Source: Azospirillum cavernae
Lineage (GTDB): Bacteria > Pseudomonadota > Alphaproteobacteria > Azospirillales > Azospirillaceae
Assembly (NCBI RefSeq): GCF_003590795.1
Contig: NZ_QYUL01000001.1
Location: 1,753,001 to 1,817,000 of the forward strand
DNA length: 64,000 bases
Direction: 5' to 3'
This document shows positions 47,826 through 56,487 of the stretch, piece after piece (the stretch's first letter is position 1; each line of letters opens with the position of its first letter). A program made the position numbers and the translations under genes. The notes beneath the pieces are model-generated. The model did not search any database and was not told the origin of the DNA. It was given only the letters and a program-made list of their open reading frames with translations.

Positions 47826-48352
47826 AATGCGGTCCTCGACACCGGGGTGCGGGTGTAAGCGACGCGGGCCGCGACAAAGGCGAACACGGCCAGCCCCAAC
47901 GAGATGACCACGTTGTAACCCGCCATGGAAACCCCGAAGAGCGACCACGCCACTTCGTCGCAGCGGGTGACGGGCGCGGCCATCACCTGGGCGCGCAACG
48001 CTTCCAGCGAGTTCGCCACCACCGTTCCGCCACCGCAGGACGAGGTTCCGGCCCACCAATGCTGTTCCACCCCGACGTGATAGGCGGCGATGCCCGATCC
48101 GGCCAGCAGGGCCAGCCCGCTCGCCACCAGCAGCGCGTCGCCCAGCCCCTTCCATTGGCGGAAGACCAGCGCGGCGATGGAGAAGACCACCACCGCCACA
48201 TAGGGCCAGCGTTGCAGGATGCACAGCACGCAAGGCTGGTAATCCAGCACGAACTGAAAGAACAGCGCCGAGGCCAACACGCCGACGCTGGCCAGCGCCA
48301 GCAGAATCGTCGGAAGGCGCGGATCGTCAAGGGAATGAGGGATCGTCTTCAT
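47822..48352 (-). CDS. dsbB: DsbB-like disulfide bond formation protein
   Basis: A 176-aa inner-membrane protein with four membrane segments. The quinone-linked Cys pair CVLC (YQPCVLCILQRWPY) and the periplasmic loop Cys residues (TSSCGGG, VTRCDEVAW) are present. It reoxidises DsbA with quinone. It is translationally coupled to coq7 (GTGA overlap), linking a quinone user with quinone synthesis. Confidence 0.92.
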   Translation of the reverse strand: MKTIPHSLDDPRLPTILLALASVGVLASALFFQFVLDYQPCVLCILQRWPYVAVVVFSIAALVFRQWKGLGDALLVASGLALLAGSGIAAYHVGVEQHWWAGTSSCGGGTVVANSLEALRAQVMAAPVTRCDEVAWSLFGVSMAGYNVVISLGLAVFAFVAARVAYTRTPVSRTAL

Positions 48353-48546
48353 GCCCGACAGAGTAGCGCGCAGCGGCGCGTTCGACCAGCGGTCCGCAAC
48401 GCGCGCGCCCCACTTGCTGCGGCATGGCTGGGACGCCGCCGACGTCAGGGAATAGATGGGCGCGTTTCATCGTCGCCGCCTTTGGTGTTTGAGACGCAAA
48501 TTTACCCTTTGCGTTTTCCCGCGAGTGCGCTAGAAGGAGCGCCGTT

Positions 48547-48631
48547 GCGGGCGTGGTGGAACTGGTAGACGCGCCGGACTCAAAATCCGGTTCCGAAAGG
48601 AGTGTCGGTTCGATTCCGACCGCCCGCACCA
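48547..48631 (+). tRNA. tRNA-Leu(CAA)
   Basis: Acceptor stem GCGGGCG/CGCCCGC, long variable arm, T-loop GTTCGATTC and encoded CCA. The anticodon loop CTCAAAA between CCGGA and TCCGG gives CAA. Confidence 0.95.
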
Positions 48632-48880
48632 CCTTCTTCTGAATGATCGTTTGATCGAAACGGCTTCGCCGACTGGCCCCAACGGGTTGGTCGATGGCGG
48701 GCCGTTTGGCGTTTTGAGCCTTTTCCAATCACCCTTCATCGCATCACCGCGCAAAACCGGCGAGACCCCGTGTCGGGCAAGGCGCACTCTGCCCTTGACC
48801 TATTCATTAGAAAATACTAATTTGTAGACCAACGAGACCGCAAGGCGGCCTCTCCGCCGATCACAGAAGGATGAAGGTTC

Positions 48881-49240
48881 ATGCACAAGAATTGGCCGCA
48901 AATGGCGGGTGAGTTGTCCGGCGCCATCCGCGATCTGCGCGGCGGCGCGCCCGAGGTGATGAAGGCCTTTTCCGGCATGGCGCAAGCCGCGCTGAAGGCC
49001 AACGCGCTCGACACCAAAACCAAGGAATTGCTCGCGCTGGGCATCGCCGTCGCCATCCGCTGCGACGGCTGCGTCGCCTTCCACGCCGAAGCCGCCCTGA
49101 AGCAAGGGGCCAGCCGCGACGAGGTGATGGAAACGATGGGCATGGCCATCTACATGGGCGCCGGCCCGTCGGTGATGTACGCCGCCCAAGCGGTCGAGGC
49201 CTTCGACCAATACGCGGCCAAGGCCAAGGATGCGACCTGA
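48881..49240 (+). CDS. Carboxymuconolactone decarboxylase/AhpD-family protein
   Basis: A 119-aa protein with the AhpD-like site RCDGCVAFHAEAALKQGASRDEV (CX2C with His). Such proteins are small helical oligomers acting as peroxidase partners or unknown oxidoreductases. AGAAGGA precedes the ATG. Single gene between two tRNA-Leu genes. Confidence 0.9.
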   Translation: MHKNWPQMAGELSGAIRDLRGGAPEVMKAFSGMAQAALKANALDTKTKELLALGIAVAIRCDGCVAFHAEAALKQGASRDEVMETMGMAIYMGAGPSVMYAAQAVEAFDQYAAKAKDAT

Positions 49241-49256
49241 CGCCAAATCCTGAAGT

Positions 49257-49341
49257 TGGTGCGGGCGGCGGGACTCGAACCCGCATGCCTAACGGCGAGG
49301 GATTTTAAGTCCCTAGCGTCTACCTGTTTCGCCACGCCCGC
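49257..49341 (-). tRNA. tRNA-Leu(TAA)
   Basis: Minus-strand 85-nt tRNA with acceptor GCGGGCG/CGCCCGC, long variable arm and encoded CCA. The loop CTTAAAA between AGGGA and TCCCT gives anticodon TAA. Confidence 0.95.
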
Positions 49342-49515
49342 GCCTGTCGACGGATCACCGGGCGCTTGCCCGCCGGGGTTGAACACAGACGTGTGCAACG
49401 CGCCGTCCCGTCGCCATGACTTAGACAATCGCAGGGGGGCCGGTCAAGCCCCCTGCGCATCCCGCCGATCATTCCCATATGGGTGGGGTTGCAACCCTGG
49501 GCATGGGCATTTCGT

Positions 49516-49689
49516 ATGGAAACGGTTGATTGGCTGTCGTTGACCGCGTTGGCGATGGTCGCCGTCCTGGTCGTTCCGGGCGCGCTGCGCCACAACCGGG
49601 GCGTCGTTCTGCGCAACGCCGCCCTGTGGTTGGCGGTGATCGTCGCGCTGGTTTGGGGGTATGAGCGGTTCGGACCCTTCGGCTTCTGA
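49516..49689 (+). CDS. Short two-helix membrane protein
   Basis: A 57-aa protein with two hydrophobic segments (LSLTALAMVAVLVVPG and ALWLAVIVALVWGYERF) separated by RHNRGVVLRNA. It resembles the membrane N terminus of a retropepsin-like aspartic protease family, but the protease part is missing. No good ribosome site precedes it. It is either a true small membrane protein or a gene remnant. Confidence 0.5.
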   Translation: METVDWLSLTALAMVAVLVVPGALRHNRGVVLRNAALWLAVIVALVWGYERFGPFGF

Positions 49690-49706
49690 AACGACGCCCG
49701 TCCCGC

Positions 49707-49952
49707 TCAGGGCCGGGTGTCCTCGTTCAACGTCATGATGCCGATTCCCATGGCGACGCTGCCGAAGGTCAGCATCAGGCTGGCGTACAGCATGACGACC
49801 GCCTCCACCGCGTAATCGCTGCTGCCGATCAACGTCGCCAAATGGGCGACGTCGAACCACAGCAAACCGCTGCCCAGAACCACGGCCCCGGCGAGGCCCG
49901 CGACCAGATGGCGCAGCAGGAACAGGATGGCGGCTTTTTCAAACGGTTTCAT
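49707..49952 (-). CDS. Small membrane protein, function unknown
   Basis: An 81-aa protein with two membrane helices (LVAGLAGAVVLGSGLLWF and AVVMLYASLMLTFGSVAMGIGIM) and short charged ends. No family is identified. The Met at 49952 starts the hydrophobic protein; the frame is open further upstream. Confidence 0.65.
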   Translation of the reverse strand: MKPFEKAAILFLLRHLVAGLAGAVVLGSGLLWFDVAHLATLIGSSDYAVEAVVMLYASLMLTFGSVAMGIGIMTLNEDTRP

Positions 49953-50034
49953 GGCGTGGTTCGTCACGGCGGCGGCCTTTGCATCAGCAACAACATAGAG
50001 GGAGAGTCGGGGCGGGCAAGCCGCCCCGCGCGAA

Positions 50035-50787
50035 TCATCCCTTGGTTCCGACGGTGACGTTCGGGGTTCCGCCCAGGCGGCGGACGATCTCCGCCAACTC
50101 ATCGGCGGCGGCGATCACCTCCGCCTCGTCGGCGCCGCGCAGCACCAGACTGACGCCGAAATAGCCGGAGCGGAAATAGGGGTAGCTGCCGATCTCCAGG
50201 TTCGGATGACGGTCTTGCAGGGCGCTGAGATCGGCGGCGATGACGCCCTCCCCTAACTCGCAGGCCACGGTGCGGGCGTGCAGCTCCGGCCCGCCGACCA
50301 GACGCGGCAGCACGCCGTCCAACATGGCCCGCATGATGTTCGGCACCCCGGCCATGACGAAGACGTTGCCGATTTGGAAGCCCGGCGCCTGGCTGATCGG
50401 GTTGTCGATCAGGATTCCGCCCGCTGGGATGTTGGCCATGCGCAAGCGCGCCTCGTTCAACTGACCGGCGGCGTAATGGCGCTCCAGCCGGGCCACGGCC
50501 TCCGGGTTGCGTTCGAGTTCCACGCCAAACGCCTTGGCGACGCAGGCCGACGTGATGTCGTCGTGGGTCGGCCCGATGCCGCCGGTGGTGAAGACGTAAT
50601 CATACCGGGCGCGCAGCGCGTTCACCGCCGCGATGACCTCCTCCTCGATGTCCGGCACGACGCGGGCTTCGCGCAGGCGGACGCCGATTCCCGACAGGGT
50701 TTCGGCGATGTGGCCAAGGTTGGCGTCCTTGGTTCGGCCCGACAGGATTTCATTGCCGATGACGAGGACGGCGGCGGTGGGGTTCAT
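50035..50787 (-). CDS. CinA-like molybdopterin-binding domain protein
   Basis: A 250-aa protein with the MoCF-biosynthesis/CinA N domain: AAVLVIGNEILSGRTKDAN and YVFTTGGIGPTHDDITSACVAKAF. The C-terminal deamidase domain of full CinA is absent. Members act in pyridine-nucleotide or molybdopterin repair; the exact role is unclear. Confidence 0.92.
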   Translation of the reverse strand: MNPTAAVLVIGNEILSGRTKDANLGHIAETLSGIGVRLREARVVPDIEEEVIAAVNALRARYDYVFTTGGIGPTHDDITSACVAKAFGVELERNPEAVARLERHYAAGQLNEARLRMANIPAGGILIDNPISQAPGFQIGNVFVMAGVPNIMRAMLDGVLPRLVGGPELHARTVACELGEGVIAADLSALQDRHPNLEIGSYPYFRSGYFGVSLVLRGADEAEVIAAADELAEIVRRLGGTPNVTVGTKG

Positions 50788-50810
50788 CGAAACTCTCTCC
50801 GGGCTATGTG

Positions 50811-50862
50811 GGGGCCGGGCTGTGACATGGGGCCGGGCTGTGTGGCGCGGGGCCGGGCTGCG
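50811..50862. repeat. GGGGCCGGGCTG short direct repeats
   Basis: Three copies begin at 50811, 50829 and 50849 in the gap between divergent cinA-like and sfsA genes. They are spaced 18 and 20 bp. Function unknown. Confidence 0.7.
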
Positions 50863-50918
50863 GCGCGGGGATGGGGCTTGCGCAAGGCGGTCGGCTGCGG
50901 TTAGCGTCGCGCGACACG

Positions 50919-51641
50919 ATGCGCTTTCCGACCCCTCTTCTTCAAGGCCGACTGATCCGGCGTTACAAGCGTTTCCTCGCCGACGTCGATGTCGGCGGCG
51001 AGACGATGACGGTTCACGTCCCCAACTCCGGCAGCATGATCGGGTTGGACGAGCCGGGATCGCGGGTCTGGCTGTCGCGCTCCGACAATCCCAAGCGCAA
51101 GCTGGCCTGCACGCTGGAGCTGATCGAACCCAGCCCCGCCTGGGGCGCCGGGCTGGTCGGCGTCAACACCGGCCATCCCAACGCGCTGGCCGCCGCCGCC
51201 ATCGCCGCCGGGACCATCCCGGAATTGGCGGGCTACGCCCGGCTGCGGCGCGAGGTAAAATACGGCGTCAACTCCCGCATCGACCTGCTGCTGGAGGACG
51301 AGTCCCGCCCGCCCTGTTACGTCGAGATCAAGAACGTCCATCTGCGCCGCCCGGATCGCGGCGACGGGCTGGCCGCCGAATTTCCCGATTGCGTCACCAC
51401 GCGCGGGGCCAAGCATCTGGCCGAGCTGTCGGCGATGGTGGCGCAGGGCTGCCGCGCCGTGATGCTCTATCTGGTCCAGCGCACGGATTGCGCCCATTTC
51501 AGCACGGCGCGGGATCTGGACCCCGCCTATGATGCGGGCCTGCGCCGGGCGTTGGATTCCGGGGTCGAGGCGCTGTGTTGGTCTTGCGCAATCACGCCGG
51601 ACGCGATTGAATTGGATCGCCCGTTGCCGCTGCGGCTATAG
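50919..51641 (+). CDS. sfsA: SfsA, DNA/RNA nuclease-like sugar fermentation protein
   Basis: A 240-aa protein with conserved blocks [38 protein letters not shown] and VEIKNVHL. The latter form a restriction-endonuclease-like active site. Early work called it a maltose regulator. The ATG at 50919 matches family starts. It precedes map by 56 bp (20 bp if map starts further upstream). Confidence 0.93.
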   Translation: MRFPTPLLQGRLIRRYKRFLADVDVGGETMTVHVPNSGSMIGLDEPGSRVWLSRSDNPKRKLACTLELIEPSPAWGAGLVGVNTGHPNALAAAAIAAGTIPELAGYARLRREVKYGVNSRIDLLLEDESRPPCYVEIKNVHLRRPDRGDGLAAEFPDCVTTRGAKHLAELSAMVAQGCRAVMLYLVQRTDCAHFSTARDLDPAYDAGLRRALDSGVEALCWSCAITPDAIELDRPLPLRL

Positions 51642-51697
51642 GCCGCATATCTCTTCATCACTTGCGATCGCTTGGTCTTGCTTGGGGGCTTACCGTC

Positions 51698-52513
51698 TTG
51701 GAACACAACAACGTCGAACCCAACCGCGTGCGGCTGCATGGCCCGGAAGGCTTCGAGGGCATGCGCAAGGCCGGTCGTCTGGCCGCTTTGACGCTGGATT
51801 TCATTGGCCCCTATGTCCAGCCGGGCGTGACCACCGGCGAGCTTGACCGGATTCTCGAACAGTTCATCCGCGACCATGGCGCGATCCCGGCCCCGCTGGG
51901 CTATCGCGGCTTCCCGCGCGCCAACTGCATTTCGGTCAACCACGTCGTCTGTCACGGCATCCCCGGCGACAAGCGGTTGGTCGATGGCGACGTGCTGAAC
52001 ATCGACGTCACCCCCATCGTCGATGGCTGGTACGGCGATTCCAGCCGGATGTATCTGTGCGGAAACGTCGGGGTGAAGGCGCGCAAGCTGATCGACGTCA
52101 CGTATGAATCGCTGATGCTGGGCATCGCCGTCGTCAAGCCCGGCGCGACGCTGGGCGACGTCGGCCATGCCATCCAAAGCCACGCCGAGGCAAACCGCTT
52201 TTCCATCGTGCGCGATTTTTGCGGCCATGGTCTGGGCCGCGTCTTCCACGAGCCGCCCTCCGTCCTGCATTTCGGCAAGCCGGGCGAAGGCGTCGTGCTG
52301 CGCGAGGGCATGATCTTCACCATCGAGCCGATGCTGAACGCCGGTCGGCCCGACGTGAAGATCCTCAGCGACGGCTGGACCGCCGTGACCAAGGACAAAT
52401 CCCTGTCCGCCCAGTTCGAGCATTCCATCGGCGTGACCGCTGCCGGGGCGGAGATCTTCACTCTCTCCCCCGCCGGTCACACCAAACCGCCCTACCCCGA
52501 GGCGGACGCCTGA
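51698..52513 (+). CDS. map: Type I methionine aminopeptidase
   Basis: A 271-aa enzyme that removes the initiator Met. The five metal ligands are in NIDVTPIVDGWYGDSSRMY (two Asp), GHGLGRVFHEPP (His), FTIEPML (Glu) and QFEHSIGV (Glu). No ATG occurs before the core; TTG at 51698 follows GGGGG at 51684-51688, and TTG at 51662 is an alternative. The longer N-terminal part before EGMRKAGRLAA is normal for the family. Confidence 0.94.
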   Translation: MEHNNVEPNRVRLHGPEGFEGMRKAGRLAALTLDFIGPYVQPGVTTGELDRILEQFIRDHGAIPAPLGYRGFPRANCISVNHVVCHGIPGDKRLVDGDVLNIDVTPIVDGWYGDSSRMYLCGNVGVKARKLIDVTYESLMLGIAVVKPGATLGDVGHAIQSHAEANRFSIVRDFCGHGLGRVFHEPPSVLHFGKPGEGVVLREGMIFTIEPMLNAGRPDVKILSDGWTAVTKDKSLSAQFEHSIGVTAAGAEIFTLSPAGHTKPPYPEADA

Positions 52514-52588
52514 GCCACCACTCTTTTTGCGAGCGCGCCATCTGGGCGCGCTCGCATCAAAGCCGTATAGTGGTCGCCACACGAACCT

Positions 52589-53371
52589 ATGGCGATTGGG
52601 GCGATGGCGGCGGGCAAGGCGAACAAGAGCGGAGCGGGAAAGCGCGCGACCGGCGGCGGTCTGGACGACGCCGGAATCGTGCCGGATCTGTTGTCGGACA
52701 TGGACGCGCGGGCGTCAGCCACCGCCACAGTCCAACCAACGCCCACAGACACCGACGACGAACCCCACCACACCGGCCACCGCGAGCGTCTGCGCAGCCG
52801 TTTCCTGGATCGGGGCGCCGACGCGTTGGCGGATTATGAACTGCTGGAAATGGCCCTGTTCGCCGCCATACCACGCTGTGACGTCAAGCCATTGGCCAAG
52901 ACGCTGATTCAGGCCTTTGGCGATTTGTGGGGCGTGGTCAACGCCCCGCCCGAACGGTTGCGTGGGTTTAAGGTCGGCAAGGCGTCGATGAACAGCGACA
53001 ACGCGGTCGCCACGGTGCGGGTGATCGGCGCGGCGGCCTTGCGGGCGATGCAGCAGCGGGTGATCGACCGCCCGGTGTTGGCCTCGTGGCAGGCTCTGTT
53101 GGATTACTGCGCGGCGGCGATGGCGCATGAGCCGACCGAACAATTCCGCCTGCTGTTCCTCGACCGCAAAAACATCCTGATCGCCGACGAGGTGCAGCAG
53201 CGCGGCACCGTGGACCACACCCCGGTTTACCCGCGCGAGGTGGTCAAACGCGGGCTGGAGCTGTCGGCCAGTTCGGTGATTTTGGTCCACAACCATCCCA
53301 CTTTGCCTTTTCGATCACGTTCAATCACGCCACATCACCTTGAAACACAAGATCTTTTAGGCTTGTCGTAG
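52589..53371 (+). pseudogene. radC: radC, interrupted at its metal site by an integrative element
   Basis: RadC similarity covers HHTGHRERLRSRFLDRGADALADYELLEMALF and the JAB domain from LASWQALLDYC to SASSVILVHNHP at 53288-53299. Right after HNHP the family sequence (SGDPTPS with the metal Asp) is replaced by unrelated TLPFRSRS..., ending at 53371. The integrase gene begins 120 bp later. The C-terminal third, with one metal ligand, is lost, so it should be inactive. Confidence 0.88.
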
Positions 53372-53392
53372 AGTCGGTCATTATGGCATATT

Positions 53393-53465
53393 GGGGTCGG
53401 TTTTAAGGGGATTGAGGCCCTTTTTAACCCCAGTCGCCGACCCCACGAACCCGTCGAGCGACCCC
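53393..53465. promoter_or_regulatory. Probable integrase arm-type sites
   Basis: GGGGTCGG (53393-53400), inverted CCGACCCC (53437-53444) and CGACCCC (53459-53465) lie between the insertion point and the integrase gene, the usual place of attachment-site arms. A run TTTTAAGGGG / CCTTTTTAACCCC is also inverted there. Confidence 0.45.
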
Positions 53466-53490
53466 AGTTGGAAGCCGATGGAGAACTCCA

Positions 53491-54732
53491 GTGCCAAGCC
53501 TTACAGATGGAGAAATTCGCCGAGCCCTGAAGCAGGTGGAAACGACCGGCAAGCAGCTCAGCCTTGTCGATGGCGAGGGTCACGGAACCGGTCGGCTGGT
53601 CCTCGTGATGAAGCCCATGCCTACGCGCGTGACCGCAGACTGGATGGCGCAGCAATGGCGCGATGAGAAGCGCCTCAAGAAGAAGCTCGGCTCGTATCCC
53701 TCGATGCCCCTCAGCAAGGCCCGCGAGATATTCAACCGCGACTTCGCGGATCTGATCCAGAAAGGCCGTAGCATCAAGATTGCCGGCGACACGCGACCGG
53801 GAACCATCGCCGACCTCTTCGAGGCGTATGTCGCCTACCTCAAGGAGGGTGGGAAGTCGTCTTGGAAGGAGGCGGAAAAGGGCCTCAACAAGATCGCCGA
53901 TACGCTCGGACGCAACCGCCCGGCCCGCGATATCGAACCGGATGAGATCACAGCGATCATTCGCCCCATCTATGAGCGCGGCAAGCGTTCAATGGCCGAT
54001 CATGTGCGCAGCTACATTCGATCCGCGTTTAGCTGGGGCCTGAAATCCGAGCACGACTACCGCTCCACCGCCGCGCGTCGCTTCCGGCTGACCTACAACC
54101 CCGCCGCCGGCATACCGACCGAACCCAAGACCATCGGAACACGCTGGTTGAGCGAGGAAGAGTTCGTTCGGCTCTATCGTTGGCTCGAATGCCCCGACAC
54201 CCCGATTCATCCCTCCTATGCCCGCGCTGTCCAAATCATCATGCTGACCGGCCAACGGGTCGAGGAAATCGCTCGTCTGCATGTCGATCAATGGGACGCT
54301 AAGGAACGAATCATCGACTGGACCAAGACCAAAAACCTTCAGCCGCACGCTGTTCCAGTGCCCTCGTTGGCTGCCGAACTGATCGAGTCGATTATACCGA
54401 ACGAACATGGCTGGTTCTTCCCCTCCGCCAAAGACCCGTCGAAGCCCGTCAGCCACGGCACCCTCTACAGCTTCATCTGGCGCCAACGGGATCGCGGGGT
54501 GATCCCCCATGCGACCAACCGCGACCTCCGTCGCACCTTCAAGACCCTGGCCGGCAAGGCGGGCGTCCCGAAAGAGATCCGCGACCGCCTCCAGAACCAC
54601 GCCTTGCAGGACGTCAGCTCCAAGCACTACGATCGCTGGAACTACATGGTGGAAAAGCGCGCCGGCATGGCGAAATGGGACAAGCTCGTCCGCGCCATGC
54701 TCGCAAAGAAGCGCCTGAAAACGGCGGCATGA
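53491..54732 (+). CDS. Tyrosine recombinase (integrase)
   Basis: A 413-aa integrase of the P4/bacteriophage type with N-terminal DUF4102-like DNA-binding part (DEKRLKKKLGSYPSMPLSKAREIFNRDFADLIQKG). Catalytic residues are Arg in LTGQRVEEIARL, His-X2-Arg in HATNRDLRRTF, His in LQNHALQD and Tyr in SSKHYDRWNY. GTG start at 53491 follows GATGGAG. It sits next to the insertion point in radC and should catalyse integration. Confidence 0.93.
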   Translation: MPSLTDGEIRRALKQVETTGKQLSLVDGEGHGTGRLVLVMKPMPTRVTADWMAQQWRDEKRLKKKLGSYPSMPLSKAREIFNRDFADLIQKGRSIKIAGDTRPGTIADLFEAYVAYLKEGGKSSWKEAEKGLNKIADTLGRNRPARDIEPDEITAIIRPIYERGKRSMADHVRSYIRSAFSWGLKSEHDYRSTAARRFRLTYNPAAGIPTEPKTIGTRWLSEEEFVRLYRWLECPDTPIHPSYARAVQIIMLTGQRVEEIARLHVDQWDAKERIIDWTKTKNLQPHAVPVPSLAAELIESIIPNEHGWFFPSAKDPSKPVSHGTLYSFIWRQRDRGVIPHATNRDLRRTFKTLAGKAGVPKEIRDRLQNHALQDVSSKHYDRWNYMVEKRAGMAKWDKLVRAMLAKKRLKTAA

Positions 54733-54932
54733 GCCTCCGCCATACCATAGGGCAATCTGGAGTTGCCCTGGAAAGTGGAGAGGGGTTGCCAATGATCGGC
54801 AAGCTGCTGGGACACACCCAGATCCAGACGACCGCCCGCTATACCCATTTGGCGGACGATCCGATCAAAGCCGCCGCGACCCGCATTTCCGGCAGGCTCG
54901 CCGCCGCGTTGGGAAACCCAGAAGGGTCATGA
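54729..54932 (+). pseudogene. C-terminal remnant of a second tyrosine recombinase
   Basis: The ATG overlaps the integrase stop (ATGA). The 67-aa product has SLRHTIGQSGV and GEGLPMIGKLLGHTQIQTTARYTHLADDPIKAAATRI, the last catalytic segment (His and Tyr) of a different integrase lineage. Box I with the first Arg is absent. Likely a relic of an earlier insertion. Confidence 0.85.
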
Positions 54933-54960
54933 GCGTGGCCGCACCCTTCGCGCCGGATCC

Positions 54961-55058
54961 GTGTGACCGAAGGGAGTGAGAGGACGGATGGGATTCCCGT
55001 GACGGGTTGAGAGCCGGGGGAGAGGCTTCCGGCGCCTGTCGCGGAGGTTCCCGCCATG
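54961..55058 (+). promoter_or_regulatory. Structured leader of the ardC operon (copy A)
   Basis: The 98-nt leader is closely similar to that of the parB-like gene. GACGGG (55001-55006) can pair with CCTGTC (55035-55040), and GCCGG (55013-55017) with CCGGC (55029-55033). The ribosome site GCGGAGG begins at 55041, immediately after the outer stem. Confidence 0.7.
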
Positions 55059-56000
55059 TCCAGACCATCCGCCCCGCCCGGCGCCGACCGGGCGAGCCTG
55101 TACGATGACATCACCAGCACGATCATCGCCCAGTTGGAGGGCGGCTGCGTGCCCTGGGTTCAGCCCTGGGGGACGGCGGCGGCGAAAGCGCCGCTCGCCA
55201 TGCCGAAGAACGCCAGCACCGGACGCTGTTATTCCGGGATCAACGTGCTGATCCTGTGGGGCGCGGTCATCCAGCACGGCTTTCCGGCCCAGACTTGGTT
55301 GACCTTCCGCCAAGCCTTGTCGTTGGGCGGCGCCGTCCGCAAGGGCGAACGCGGCGTCACCGTCGTCTACGCCGACCGCTTCATTCCCGACGACGAGAAA
55401 AAGCGGGCGCGCGACACCGGGGACGATCCCCAGACGATCCCGTTTCTGAAACGCTTCACCGTCTTCAACACCGCCCAGTGCGATGGGCTGCCGAACGGCC
55501 TCGCCGCCATCGTTCCGCCTCCCCCGCCGGGCCTGATCGAACCCACCATGGACGCCCTGATCCGGGCTGCCGGCATCGAGGTTCGCATCGGCGGCGACCG
55601 CGCCTTTTATGCCCCTGCTGGCGACTATGTGCAGGTCCCGCCGCCGCAAGCGTATTTTGAGCCGATCAACTGGAGCCGAACGGCGCTCCATGAATTGGGC
55701 CATGCGTCCGGCGCGCGACACCGCCTGAACCGCGATCTCTCCGGGTCGTTTGGCTCGAAAAAATATGCTTTCGAGGAGCTGGTCGCGGAGATCAACGCCG
55801 CCTTCTGTTGCGCCGCGCTGGGCATCGTGCCGACCGTGCGTCACGCCGACTACATCGGGGCGTGGCTGGATGTGCTGCGCGAGGACAGCCGGGCGATCAT
55901 CCGCGCCGCCTCCCAGGCCAGCAAGGCGGCGGACTATCTGCTCGGCTTCTTGCCGGAAACCGGCGTCGGGGTCCCGCTGGAACATGGGAGGGCGGCATGA
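55056..56000 (+). CDS. ardC: ArdC-like antirestriction protein
   Basis: A 314-aa protein with an N-terminal ssDNA-binding ArdC domain (LYDDITSTIIAQLEGGCVPWVQPW, GRCYSGINVLIL, WLTFRQALSLGGAVRKGERG) and a C-terminal zincin-like domain (TALHELGHASGARHRLNRD, EELVAEINAAF). Such proteins protect incoming plasmid DNA from restriction. The start has a GGAGG 8 bp upstream. It is coupled to the DUF2958 gene by ATGA. Confidence 0.93.
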   Translation: MSRPSAPPGADRASLYDDITSTIIAQLEGGCVPWVQPWGTAAAKAPLAMPKNASTGRCYSGINVLILWGAVIQHGFPAQTWLTFRQALSLGGAVRKGERGVTVVYADRFIPDDEKKRARDTGDDPQTIPFLKRFTVFNTAQCDGLPNGLAAIVPPPPPGLIEPTMDALIRAAGIEVRIGGDRAFYAPAGDYVQVPPPQAYFEPINWSRTALHELGHASGARHRLNRDLSGSFGSKKYAFEELVAEINAAFCCAALGIVPTVRHADYIGAWLDVLREDSRAIIRAASQASKAADYLLGFLPETGVGVPLEHGRAA

Positions 56001-56374
56001 TCCTCATCACCGATGATCTGCGCGACCGGCTCCTGGCCAACGGCCTTCAGCCCGACACCGACCATGTCCCGGTGGTGAAGCTCTTCAACCCGATGGGAGC
56101 GGCGACCTGGCTGGCGACCGAACTCGACCAGGACGGCGACACCCTGTTTGGCCTCGCCGACCTCGGGATCGGTTGCCCGGAACTCGGCGTCTTCCGCCTG
56201 TCGGAACTGGCGGCGCTCCGCCTGCCCTTCGGGCTGGGGATCGAACGCGACATCCTGTTCGAGGCGACCCACCCGCTGTCCGTCTATGCCGACGCCGCCC
56301 ATCAGGTCGGCAGCATCATGGGCGGCATAGGCCTGCTCACCAAAGCGGACGGCTTCCGTCGAGGAGATCGATGA
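55997..56374 (+). CDS. DUF2958 protein
   Basis: A 125-aa protein with PVVKLFNPMGAATWLATELDQDGDTLFGLADLGIGCPELGVFRLSEL and GIERDILFEAT, the DUF2958 pattern common on plasmids and integrative elements. Function unknown. Starts within the ardC stop and overlaps the next small ORF. Confidence 0.9.
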   Translation: MILITDDLRDRLLANGLQPDTDHVPVVKLFNPMGAATWLATELDQDGDTLFGLADLGIGCPELGVFRLSELAALRLPFGLGIERDILFEATHPLSVYADAAHQVGSIMGGIGLLTKADGFRRGDR

Positions 56375-56487
56375 TGCGCTTTCCCCGTTGGTCCGCAGCA
56401 TTCGCCGAAGACGACACGGCGCGCAAACGCGCCGCCTTTCCCACCCAACCCTCGATCCCCGCTCCGCTCAAGGAGACATCACGATGA
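56371..56487 (+). CDS. 38-aa small protein of the element
   Basis: MMRFPRWSAAFAEDDTARKR begins the 38-residue product. The first ATG overlaps the DUF2958 stop (ATGATG) and the stop overlaps the next gene start (ATGA). GAGGAG lies at 56361-56366. Coupling on both sides makes a real gene likely. No family is recognised. Confidence 0.6.
   Translation: MMRFPRWSAAFAEDDTARKRAAFPTQPSIPAPLKETSR

Noticed and set aside
53335..53655. Minus-strand ORF at the integrase start
   Set aside because: It overlaps the attachment region and integrase in antisense, with no recognisable sequence.
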